DNA from: SZUA-217 sp034658975
GTDB lineage: Bacteria > Actinomycetota > Acidimicrobiia > Spongiisociales > ZC4RG35
Length of the DNA stretch: 16,142 nt
Assembly: GCA_034658975.1 (NCBI GenBank)
Contig: JAYEGJ010000014.1
Location: forward strand, 1-16,142
Reading direction: 5' to 3'
Positions 6,473 to 13,443 of the stretch are shown in pieces. The position numbers and the translations under genes are program-made. The notes below the pieces were generated by a model. The model searched no databases. It was not told where the DNA came from and worked only from the letters and a program-made list of their open reading frames with translations. Each line of letters begins with the position of its first letter. The stretch's first letter is position 1.

Positions 6473-8092
6473 CTACCGCCCGGCGGCCTCACGCTTCTTC
6501 TGAGCCCGGCGCTCGCTCTCGAGACGTTCCAGGTCGGTGTCGGTGTAGTCGACGTAGGCCATCGAGTCGGCGATGAGTCTGTGACCGGCGACGTCGCGTA
6601 TTGCCTGGTGCATCTGATGTGCAACGGCCCGATAGGCAGGATGTCCCGCCGGCTGGCTCCGGAGCTCTATCAGGTGGAAGGCCTGTCTCGGGTTCATTTC
6701 CATCACGAAGCGGATGTTGTAGGCAAAAGGAACCACGTACTGAGCCACGTCCGGACCCAGAGATCTCGAGATGTCCTCGTACAACTCACCCGACGAATCC
6801 ATGAGTGACGACCATTCGGACTCGAGGTGTTGGGCAACGATTTCATCGGGTACGTCGTAACCGAGATGGGTCGAGTACTTCTGCCATTCGAGTGTCATCA
6901 AGCGGTGGCGCTGGAGGTCGCGGAACGCTCCAATGTCACATTTGACGTCGAAGCGGTAGGTAGTGCGCTCCATGGCGCGCCCGGGTTTGTGGCGCCGGTT
7001 GCCCCGGTCGCCCACCAGGGAGGCGATCAGCTCGGCTCGTCTGGCGGTGCTCATCTCCTTGGCCTTCTCTTGGAGTCTGGTGTCCGAAAGCTCCGAAACG
7101 GCATACAGGGCGGCTGCGGCGATCTTCGTTTCGGCGTCGGGATCCCAATCGGTGAGGGTGACCGACGGCCCGGGGTCGTCGGGAAGTCCGAGGCCGGACG
7201 CCTGATCCTCCAGATCGCCTCTCACCTCTTCGAGGTATTGAGACCATTTCACACCGCGATCCTCGAGGTCGACCCTGGTCAGGAAGGAGGGGATTATCTG
7301 GCGAAGCTCGTCAAGCATCATGTCGCCGTAGTCCCTGACTTCGGCCAGGGGATTGGCCCTCATCCGAACCAGGCCCATCTCGTAGGCCTGCCCGGTTGCG
7401 TAGATACCGACATTGGAGAGGGTCGAAATAGGAAGGAGCCCGCGGATCGTGTCACAGGCCTTGGCCCTGATGGTCGCGTTCCAGACCCATGTGGGATCGC
7501 CCGCATCATTTGGATGACGCTCTTCGAAGACATTCGTCATCCGGGACACGAGGTCGGAATACGTGTCGAATACTCGCTCCATGTGTGTCACGTAGCGATC
7601 GGCGAAGGGCGAGTCGGCGATCTCATCAGGTATCAGGTAGCGGTAGTCGTCTCCCAGCCGTGCGTCGTATTTGATGTATCGGGTGGATTGTTCGAGATAC
7701 GCGGCGAGCCGTCCCCATTCGAGCACCTTGGTCAGAAGATTGGAAGCTTGCTCACATGCCAGGTGTGCTCCTCCAAGCTGGGCTACCGAGTCGTCTCCGA
7801 AGTCGAAGAAGACTCGCTGGTAAAGCTGCTCGGCCTTCTTGGTTGCAACGAGCGGATCGTCGTCCATGCCCACGGCGATGGCGTCGATGCCCGTGTCCGG
7901 ATCTGACACGAATTCGTCGAGGAAGAGCCGGCGCAGTGACTTGGAGGACCGCGAGTAGCGGGCGAAGAGAGCACCCTTGACGACTTCGGGAAGATTGATC
8001 AGGCCGAAGACCGGTTTTTCCGTATTAGTGAAGAATCGGTTGAGTACCGATTTCTCTTCTGTTGAGAATGGCTCTTGGTAGTAGACCGACAC
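6473..8092 (-). CDS. Double-domain ThyX-like (FAD-dependent thymidylate synthase family) protein
   Basis: A 539-aa protein, about twice the length of canonical ThyX (roughly 220-270 aa), built from two ThyX-like halves. Half 1 (about 1-265) has LEWGRLAAYLEQSTRYI (124-140), aligning with the ThyX motif RHRxxSxxxxSxR. It lacks the first R and H but keeps R128, S136 and R138. Its second conserved block is GLLPISTLSNVG (218-229). Half 2 (about 320-520) has AMERTTYRFDV and QRHRLMTLEWQKYS (394-407), with RHR kept at 395-397 but K405 and S407 where the motif has S and R. Its second block is VVPFAYNIRF to AFHLIELR (453-478). Canonical ThyX makes dTMP from dUMP with FAD, NADPH and methylene-THF; whether this protein does is open. 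Start GTG at 8092 (MSVYYQEPF) is chosen because TACAAT lies 9 nt upstream and earlier frame sequence is not protein-like. Monocistronic. Confidence 0.92.
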   Translation of the reverse strand: MSVYYQEPFSTEEKSVLNRFFTNTEKPVFGLINLPEVVKGALFARYSRSSKSLRRLFLDEFVSDPDTGIDAIAVGMDDDPLVATKKAEQLYQRVFFDFGDDSVAQLGGAHLACEQASNLLTKVLEWGRLAAYLEQSTRYIKYDARLGDDYRYLIPDEIADSPFADRYVTHMERVFDTYSDLVSRMTNVFEERHPNDAGDPTWVWNATIRAKACDTIRGLLPISTLSNVGIYATGQAYEMGLVRMRANPLAEVRDYGDMMLDELRQIIPSFLTRVDLEDRGVKWSQYLEEVRGDLEDQASGLGLPDDPGPSVTLTDWDPDAETKIAAAALYAVSELSDTRLQEKAKEMSTARRAELIASLVGDRGNRRHKPGRAMERTTYRFDVKCDIGAFRDLQRHRLMTLEWQKYSTHLGYDVPDEIVAQHLESEWSSLMDSSGELYEDISRSLGPDVAQYVVPFAYNIRFVMEMNPRQAFHLIELRSQPAGHPAYRAVAHQMHQAIRDVAGHRLIADSMAYVDYTDTDLERLESERRAQKKREAAGR

Positions 8093-8101
8093 GGGCAGGC
8101 G

Positions 8102-8107
8102 ATTGTA
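8102..8107 (-). promoter_or_regulatory. -10 element for the thyX-like gene
   Basis: TACAAT on the minus strand ends 9 nt before the GTG at 8092; there is no Shine-Dalgarno, so leaderless initiation at GTG is likely. It is back to back with a candidate rightward -10 at 8132-8137. Confidence 0.5.
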
Positions 8108-8131
8108 TGCCGGATCGGAACCAGGTCCGGT

Positions 8132-8137
8132 TACCGT
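8132..8137 (+). promoter_or_regulatory. Candidate -10 element for the small membrane protein gene
   Basis: TACCGT ends 9 nt before an in-frame GTG at 8147, the same geometry as the thyX-like and nth genes. If used, the protein would begin at 8147, eight residues before the ATG. Confidence 0.3.
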
Positions 8138-8170
8138 TTCGTTGTAGTGGCTGTGTTGATCATTCGTCTG

Positions 8171-8425
8171 ATGGCTTTCTTCCTCGGGGCCGTTGCCGTC
8201 GCCCTGGCGGCGGTGCCGATTCTCGTGCTCATCGACCTGGTCGGTGGGGGCTCGGGATTCGGGCTGTGCCCCAATGGATTGGAAGCCTGCGACAACCCCT
8301 ACACCACGGCGGCGGAGTTTGCGGTCCTGCTCACGGCGGGCCTGGCCCTCGCAATTCTGGGGATCAGGCTCCTGATGAGACTCGCCCGCCGCCTCGAGGA
8401 CGAGTCTTATCAGGTGAGTCAGTGA
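8171..8425 (+). CDS. Small two-helix membrane protein
   Basis: An 84-aa protein I do not recognise. There are two clear hydrophobic segments: about residues 1-24 (MAFFLGAVAVALAAVPILVL...) and about 47-67 (FAVLLTAGLALAILGIRLL). The loop between them contains CPNGLEACDNPY, i.e. two Cys six residues apart, which could form a disulfide outside the membrane. The tail is charged (RLARRLEDES). By the positive-inside rule the C-terminus is cytoplasmic. The start may instead be GTG at 8147, preceded by a TANNNT box at 9 nt; ATG is given as the conservative choice. It is divergent from the thyX-like gene and its end overlaps the convergent EamA gene by 7 nt. Function unknown. Confidence 0.68.
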   Translation: MAFFLGAVAVALAAVPILVLIDLVGGGSGFGLCPNGLEACDNPYTTAAEFAVLLTAGLALAILGIRLLMRLARRLEDESYQVSQ

Positions 8426-9303
8426 GCGGGGGTAACGGCTTCGGCTTCCCGGAATGAGTCGTCCCGCTGTTTGGTGATAACGACGTAGATCGCCACCACG
8501 ATCAGACCGGCGCCGATCCAGCCGGCAGTATCCAGCCTCTCTCCCAAGGATGCCCAGGCAACCGCCACCCCGAAGGCAGGCTCGGCTGCCAGCACCACGG
8601 CCGCAGTGTTCGGCCCGATCACGGTCTGTGCCCAGACCTGAAGCATGAATGCGCCGGCACTCACTCCGAGTCCCGTGAGGGCGAGGGCTCCGTAAACCGA
8701 ACTCGGGGGCAGCCCTGGGCCTTCGATCAAGAACGCTGTCGGGAACGCGAGGGCAGCCGTGACCATGAGCTGGACCGTGGTGAATGGAATGACCGGGTGG
8801 TGACGCGCGTAGCGAGCGAGAATCACGATGTGGGCGGCAAAGGCAAGAGCACAGCCGAGAGTGAGCAGATCGCCTGATTCGAGCGAGAGACCGTCGGTAT
8901 CGGTGAGAAGGAACAGGCCGACAAACGACACGGCCGCAGCCGAGACCACCCACGGGCTGGGAGGGCGTCTCTTGAACGCTGCGGCCAGGAAGGGCGTGAA
9001 CACCACGTAGAGGCCCGTGATGAGTGCCGAATTACTGGCAGAGCTCAGCACCAGTCCGCCGGTTTGAAGGGCATATCCGGCGAAGAGGGCGAGGCCAGTC
9101 AGCGCTCCGTGCCTCCACAGTGTCCTGCCCTTCGGGATGGCGAAGGCTGCGAGAACGACCGCGCCGATCAGGAATCTCCAGGCCACGAAGGAGAGGGGGC
9201 CGATGTCTTGGAGAGCAGACTTGACCACGACGAAGGTGGCTCCGAATAGGAATGCGGCGACGATGAGGCCGCCTATCGCTTTGTTCCGATCTGTTCCGGG
9301 CAT
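8419..9303 (-). CDS. EamA/DMT-family transporter
   Basis: A 294-aa integral membrane protein with about ten hydrophobic segments in two homologous halves, as in the drug/metabolite transporter superfamily (EamA, RhaT-like). Typical marks are the early AFLFGATFVVVKSAL and RFLIGAVVLA in helix 1/2, and in the second half GPNTAAVVLAAEPAFGVAVAW followed by LGERLDTAGWIGAGLI. EamA members export amino acids or metabolites; the substrate here is not predictable. ATG at 9303 is preferred over GTG at 9324 because TACGCT lies 10 nt upstream of it. It is divergent from nth across 41 bp, and tail to tail with the small membrane protein. Cytoplasmic membrane. Confidence 0.92.
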   Translation of the reverse strand: MPGTDRNKAIGGLIVAAFLFGATFVVVKSALQDIGPLSFVAWRFLIGAVVLAAFAIPKGRTLWRHGALTGLALFAGYALQTGGLVLSSASNSALITGLYVVFTPFLAAAFKRRPPSPWVVSAAAVSFVGLFLLTDTDGLSLESGDLLTLGCALAFAAHIVILARYARHHPVIPFTTVQLMVTAALAFPTAFLIEGPGLPPSSVYGALALTGLGVSAGAFMLQVWAQTVIGPNTAAVVLAAEPAFGVAVAWASLGERLDTAGWIGAGLIVVAIYVVITKQRDDSFREAEAVTPAH

Positions 9304-9313
9304 GAAGCGGGGC

Positions 9314-9319
9314 AGCGTA
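9314..9319 (-). promoter_or_regulatory. -10 element for the EamA gene
   Basis: TACGCT on the minus strand, 10 nt before the ATG at 9303. No Shine-Dalgarno follows. It lies in the 41-bp divergent space shared with nth. Confidence 0.4.
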
Positions 9320-9329
9320 AACACTCCAA

Positions 9330-9335
9330 TACAGT
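9330..9335 (+). promoter_or_regulatory. -10 element for the nth-MATE operon
   Basis: TACAGT ends 9 nt before the nth ATG at 9345; no ribosome-binding site is present, which fits a leaderless transcript. Confidence 0.45.
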
Positions 9336-9344
9336 GCTCCGTCC

Positions 9345-10037
9345 ATGCCTGGAACCCGAGCCAACGGATCGACGCCCACTCCCGCTGAGCGGGGCAAGGC
9401 GAGGGCGGTGTTCAACCGCCTCACCAAGCGGTACCCGACCATCGGGACGGCCCTCGACTTCAGGAGTCCCTGGCAACTCCTCGTGGTCACGGTTCTCTCG
9501 GCGCAAACCACCGATGAGAACGTCAACAAGGTGGCCCCGACGCTGTTCGAGCGATATCCGGGTCCGGGGGAGCTTGCCGACGCACGACATGAGGACGTCG
9601 AGAAGATCATCTTCTCGACCGGGTTCTATCGGCAGAAGACCAAGTCGGTCATCAAGCTCGCCCAGGACATCGAAGATCTCTACGACGGCGAAGTGCCGGC
9701 CGACATCGACAAGCTCGTCAAACTCCGCGGGGTCGGCCGCAAGACCGCATCTGTCGTTCTGGCCGAGGTGTGGGACATTCCCGCCATCGCCGTCGACACC
9801 CATGTGAAACGGGTGGCCGGGCGTCTCGGGTTGACCGCGGAGACCGATCCAGGGGCCGTCGAGTCCGACTTGAAGGCGCTGTACCCCGAGGACATCTGGT
9901 CCGGGTTGTCCATGAGATACATCCAATTCGGCCGGGACACCTGTGAAGCGAAACGCCCCCAGTGCGGTTCCTGTGAGATGCTCGCGCTCTGCGAATGGCC
10001 CGACCGGTTTGAGGTCGCCGGGAAGCAGAAGGGTTGA
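9345..10037 (+). CDS. nth: Endonuclease III (DNA glycosylase/AP lyase)
   Basis: A 230-aa base-excision repair enzyme that removes oxidised pyrimidines and nicks AP sites. Every hallmark is present at a constant +13 offset from E. coli Nth: helix-hairpin-helix LRGVGRKTASVVL (128-140) with catalytic lysine K133, catalytic D151 in AVDTHV, and the [4Fe-4S] ligands C200, C207, C210 and C216 in C-x6-C-x2-C-x5-C spacing. LSAQTTDENVN (51-61) matches the family's DNA-contact helix. The ATG at 9345 lies 9 nt after TACAGT. The final bases overlap the MATE gene as TTGA, so the two are one transcription unit and probably coupled. Confidence 0.98.
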   Translation: MPGTRANGSTPTPAERGKARAVFNRLTKRYPTIGTALDFRSPWQLLVVTVLSAQTTDENVNKVAPTLFERYPGPGELADARHEDVEKIIFSTGFYRQKTKSVIKLAQDIEDLYDGEVPADIDKLVKLRGVGRKTASVVLAEVWDIPAIAVDTHVKRVAGRLGLTAETDPGAVESDLKALYPEDIWSGLSMRYIQFGRDTCEAKRPQCGSCEMLALCEWPDRFEVAGKQKG

Positions 10038-11341
10038 CCTCCCGGCTCAACTCCACGGATAGGGCGATCCTGAGATTGGCGATCCCCGCGCTGGGCGCCC
10101 TTGCCATCGACCCTTTGCTCACTCTGGCCGACACCGGGTTCGTCGCCCGCTTGGGCACAACCGAGCTTGCGGCGCTTGGTGTCGATACTGCGATCCTCGG
10201 GTTCGCCTTCTTCGCATTCAATTTTCTGGCCTCCGTTATCACACCGCTGGTGGCGAGGGCCCTCGGTCGGGGCAACGAGGATGAGGCCCGTCGATGGGTG
10301 GGCGACGCCTTGGTCCTGGCCGTTGGGCTTGGTGTTCTTGTCGCCGTTGTTGTTCTGCTGGCCGCCCCGTTGTTCGTGGACCTGATGGGGGCGACCGGTG
10401 ACGTGGTTGACCCGGCCATCAGCTATCTGCGGATCAGGGCCTTCGCCGCTCCCGCTGTCCTCATCGTCACGGCCGGACATGGCGCGTTCCGCGGCCACAA
10501 GGACACGCGTACCCCTCTGCTCGTGGCGGTCGGGGTCAACGCCCTGAACCTCGTTCTCGACCCACTTCTCATCTTCAGCTTCGGGCTTGGCCTCGAAGGA
10601 GCCGCCCTGGCGACACTGATTGCCCAATACGGTGGTGCGGTCTGGTTTCTGTGGCTCATTCGCTCGCGGCGAATGGCCAGCCGGCCAAGCGGATTGTCCG
10701 AAGCCATCCCTTCTCTGCTGGCTCTCGGTCGCAACGGAGCGATGCTCACGGCGAGGACCGCCCTGCTGCTCATGGCCTTCACCGTGGCGGCGTCAACGGC
10801 GACGCGGATCGGTCCGGAGACCATCGCTGCCCACCAGTTGGTCGTCCAGATCTTCCTCCTGACCGCCCTCATCGCCGACTCCTTCGCCATCGCTGCGCAG
10901 GCCATGGTGGGTGAAACCGCCGGGGCAGGGGACGCCCAACCCGTGCACGTTCTTTCCAAACGTCTCGTGATGTGGGGAGTGGTCGCCGGTTTGATGCTGA
11001 CGGTATTTCTCCTGGTCGGTCGTTATCCGCTTTCTCTGCTTGCCAGCGACGCGGTGGTCGCCGATCTGACGGTTGGAGCGGGTGGAGTGGCAGCCGCCAT
11101 CGAGATTCCTGGCGCCCTGGTGTTTGTCGGAGACGGCATCTTTCTCGGACTTCTCGGCCTCGGGGCGATGGTTGTCTCCACCGGATTGGGAGCTGCTGCT
11201 GCGGTCGGCCTGATGATGTTCACTCCGATGGGTGAGACGATCAACGGGATCTGGTGGGCCCTGGGCGTGATGATGGTCATCAGGGGATTGGTGTTCCTGG
11301 CCACCTACCGACGATCGGTCGAGATCGCTGTCAAGTCCTGA
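10034..11341 (+). CDS. MATE-family efflux transporter, DinF-like
   Basis: A 435-aa membrane protein with about twelve hydrophobic segments in two six-helix halves. The opening LRLAIPALGALAIDPLLTLADTGFV is the MATE signature of helix 1, and YLRIRAFAAPAVLIVTAG with GAFRGHKDTRTPLLV (about residues 131-165) is characteristic of the DinF branch, as is NLVLDPLLIFSFGLGLEGAA. These proteins export cationic or toxic compounds using Na+ or H+ gradients. The start is TTG at 10034, overlapping the nth stop (TTGA); no better start exists before helix 1. The 3' end overlaps the MFS gene on the other strand by 37 nt. Pairing with nth suggests a shared stress role, but that is inference. Confidence 0.94.
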   Translation: MTSRLNSTDRAILRLAIPALGALAIDPLLTLADTGFVARLGTTELAALGVDTAILGFAFFAFNFLASVITPLVARALGRGNEDEARRWVGDALVLAVGLGVLVAVVVLLAAPLFVDLMGATGDVVDPAISYLRIRAFAAPAVLIVTAGHGAFRGHKDTRTPLLVAVGVNALNLVLDPLLIFSFGLGLEGAALATLIAQYGGAVWFLWLIRSRRMASRPSGLSEAIPSLLALGRNGAMLTARTALLLMAFTVAASTATRIGPETIAAHQLVVQIFLLTALIADSFAIAAQAMVGETAGAGDAQPVHVLSKRLVMWGVVAGLMLTVFLLVGRYPLSLLASDAVVADLTVGAGGVAAAIEIPGALVFVGDGIFLGLLGLGAMVVSTGLGAAAAVGLMMFTPMGETINGIWWALGVMMVIRGLVFLATYRRSVEIAVKS

Positions 11342-12549
11342 CCACGGGTCTCGGGGAGCAGCATGGTCAAGCCGGCGGCCAGGGCCACCCCGACTCCCAG
11401 GATGAACATCGTGGCAGTCAGGCCGAAGGTGTCGATGGTGTAGATCCCGATGATCAGCCCGAATGCCGAGCCGGCAAGGGCGAGATTGGATGCCGCCGTG
11501 TTGGCGCTCGATCGGAGGGTCGTGGGGAACAGTTCCGCCCGGTGTGAGCCGCCAGCCGGAACGAAGGCGAAGGTGCCGAAGGCGGACACCATGACGGCCA
11601 CGACGATCAGGGGAACCGCCTCCACGGTGTAGAGGGTCACGCCGCCGATCAACGCCAGGAGAAGGCTCACCACCGACGTGCGACGACGGCCCCACGCATC
11701 GGCCAAGTGGCCGCCAACGAAGAACCCGACTCCACCAAGCGTTCCTCCGAGAAGGAGGATGATGACCGTGTCTCCGGAGCTGATCCCGACCTGATTGATC
11801 AGCCGCTCGGTCGAGAAGGCTGCGCCCACAGCTCCGAATGCCGAAGCCAGGAAGCTGGACGAACTGACGATCCAGAAGCGGGCCGACCACTCGCCTTTGA
11901 CCAACTCGCGCCAGTGGCCTCCCTCCGGCTCGTCGATGTAGATCTGGCTCTCCGGGACGTTCTTGACGAGGAAGGGGAGGACTAGAAATCCCAATGCGGT
12001 GAGGAGATGGGGTATCCGCCAGGCCTCACCGCCGTTGTCGGCGAGTGGCAGAATCATGAGCGCCATTCCGCCGCCGAGCGACACCGCTGCTCCATAGAAC
12101 GAGATCGCGTAGGCCCTGACCCGGAGGCTCGTGCCTTCGGCCAGGAGGACGATCGCCAGCCCCGAAACGGCTGCTGTCCCCGTTCTCAACACGGAATGGG
12201 CGAGGCCGAACTGCCAGGCTTCGGTGACCAGTCCGGAGATAGTTCCCCCGACGATGATCAGGGTCAACGCCCAGAGGAATGGCTTGCGACGTCCCCTGTG
12301 GTCACCGAGCCAGCCGAGTGGGAGGGCGGCGAAGGCTGCGAGGCGAGCGATGCCGAGCAGAAGGCTCATTTCGCCTTCGCTCAGACCAAGCCCGGCCCTG
12401 GTGAATGGCAGGGATGCGCTGGCCTGGGACTGCCCGAAGCCCTGGACGACACCGGCCACCCAGATGATGAACACGACCTTTCGGTCGGAGGGACTGAAGT
12501 GGTCGACGGGGAGAAAAGGGTCAACAACCCGACGAAGGATCCGACGCAT
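11305..12549 (-). CDS. MFS transporter
   Basis: A 414-aa major facilitator protein with about twelve hydrophobic segments. Motif A appears in both halves: GWLGDHRGRRK (79-89) and GGHLADAWGRRR (279-290). A longer hydrophilic loop lies between helices 6 and 7 (about 199-222). The C-terminal PETRGQDL resembles the PESKG-type motif of sugar-porter-like MFS members, and RAELFPTTLRSSANT (in the second half) also fits that branch. The substrate is unknown. ATG at 12549 is chosen because TACTCT ends 6 nt before it, placing the transcription start at the ATG; a TTG at 12591 would add 14 residues. Convergent with the MATE gene, divergent from ccdA. Confidence 0.93.
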   Translation of the reverse strand: MRRILRRVVDPFLPVDHFSPSDRKVVFIIWVAGVVQGFGQSQASASLPFTRAGLGLSEGEMSLLLGIARLAAFAALPLGWLGDHRGRRKPFLWALTLIIVGGTISGLVTEAWQFGLAHSVLRTGTAAVSGLAIVLLAEGTSLRVRAYAISFYGAAVSLGGGMALMILPLADNGGEAWRIPHLLTALGFLVLPFLVKNVPESQIYIDEPEGGHWRELVKGEWSARFWIVSSSSFLASAFGAVGAAFSTERLINQVGISSGDTVIILLLGGTLGGVGFFVGGHLADAWGRRRTSVVSLLLALIGGVTLYTVEAVPLIVVAVMVSAFGTFAFVPAGGSHRAELFPTTLRSSANTAASNLALAGSAFGLIIGIYTIDTFGLTATMFILGVGVALAAGLTMLLPETRGQDLTAISTDRR

Positions 12550-12555
12550 CCGGCG

Positions 12556-12561
12556 AGAGTA
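12556..12561 (-). promoter_or_regulatory. -10 element for the MFS gene
   Basis: TACTCT on the minus strand, 6 nt before the ATG at 12549, so the mRNA would begin at the start codon. No Shine-Dalgarno is seen for this gene. Confidence 0.4.
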
Positions 12562-12615
12562 GAAAGAGGATGATGGGAAGATTGGGAGCAATGAACCTGT
12601 TGTTAGTTACCAATC

Positions 12616-13386
12616 ATGTTTGAAGGCGTCGGCGAAGCCGCATACATCGTTCAACTCACAGTTGCATTCGGGGCCGGAATCATCTCGTTCATATCGCCCT
12701 GCGTGTTGCCGCTCCTCCCCGGGTATCTGTCGATGATGTCGGGATACTCGGCTTCCCAGCTCGAAACGGGTGAAGTTTCGCCGGCACGGATGACAAGGGT
12801 GATCCTGCTCTTCATCGGCGGGTTTACGCTTGTCTTTGCAGCCCTGGGCGCGGCAGCGACGGGATTTGGACAGTTCTTGAGGCAGAACCTCAGCACCCTC
12901 ACCCGCGTCTCCGGGATGATCATCATTGCTTTCGGGATCTTGATGATCGCCATGGCCATCTCCGAGCGTGGCTTCCTGTCAACCATGAGTCAGGAAAAGA
13001 GGGTCCAGGTGAAGCCTTCGCGTCTTGGCAAGTGGGCCCCCCCGGTGATGGGTGCGGCGTTCGGTTTCGGTTGGACGCCCTGCATCGGTCCTGTTCTCAC
13101 CGTCATCCTCGCTACCGCCGCCACGCAGGACACACTGGGGAAAGGCATCCTCCTTCTCATCGGCTACTCGCTTGGACTCGGCGTGCCGTTCCTGCTGGCA
13201 GGCCTCGGTCTCTTCAAGTTCTTTGGTCGGGTCAAGCCCTACCTGAAGCCGATCAATATCGCCTCCGGGGCTTTCTTGGCGCTCTTCGGCGTCGTCATGG
13301 TCACCGGGCGTCTGGGTGATCTTTCCGCCTGGTTTGTCCAGATCTACGACGCCATCCCCTTCCTCGAGAACCTCGCCTCGGTCTAG
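12616..13386 (+). CDS. ccdA: CcdA-family thiol-disulfide / cytochrome c biogenesis membrane protein
   Basis: A 256-aa protein with six predicted membrane helices. It carries the two family cysteines in matching contexts: SPCVLPLLPGYLS with C29 in helix 1 and GWTPCIGPVL with C156 in helix 4. CcdA takes electrons from cytoplasmic thioredoxin and passes them across the membrane to extracytoplasmic thioredoxin-like proteins, for haem c attachment or disulfide repair. The loop after helix 3 is basic (about 127-139). The usual neighbours (TlpA/ResA-type thioredoxin, resB/ccsA) are not in this window, so the acceptor is unknown. ATG at 12616; upstream there is neither a Shine-Dalgarno nor a clear TANNNT box, only the AT-rich GTTAGTTA. 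Confidence 0.95.
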   Translation: MFEGVGEAAYIVQLTVAFGAGIISFISPCVLPLLPGYLSMMSGYSASQLETGEVSPARMTRVILLFIGGFTLVFAALGAAATGFGQFLRQNLSTLTRVSGMIIIAFGILMIAMAISERGFLSTMSQEKRVQVKPSRLGKWAPPVMGAAFGFGWTPCIGPVLTVILATAATQDTLGKGILLLIGYSLGLGVPFLLAGLGLFKFFGRVKPYLKPINIASGAFLALFGVVMVTGRLGDLSAWFVQIYDAIPFLENLASV

Positions 13387-13407
13387 CGGGCTCGTAGTGC
13401 TCTGAGT

Positions 13408-13422
13408 CGGAGGTCGCCTCCG
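13408..13422. other. Short perfect hairpin between ccdA and the ygfZ-like gene
   Basis: CGGAGG-TCG-CCTCCG forms a 6-bp GC stem with a 3-nt loop. No T-run follows, so it is not a classical terminator; it could slow polymerase or sequester the GGAGG. It lies in the 57-bp gap. Confidence 0.4.
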
Positions 13423-13443
13423 GATCGGGAAGGTCATAACCTC

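Noticed and set aside
6268..6624. Extension of the 69-aa gene to a 188-codon frame
   Set aside because: It would run through the repeat and into the 3' end of the thyX-like gene; Pro/Ser/Thr/Arg-rich with no conserved look, and the promoter lies at 6275-6282.
8093..8953. Upstream extension of the thyX-like open frame to 826 codons
   Set aside because: The added part is Arg/Ser-rich sequence overlapping EamA in another frame; family-like sequence begins at MSVYYQEPF and a -10 box sits just before that GTG.
10793..11890. Minus-strand 365-codon frame across the MATE/MFS junction
   Set aside because: Shadow frame rich in Arg, Gly and Ser that crosses two real genes.
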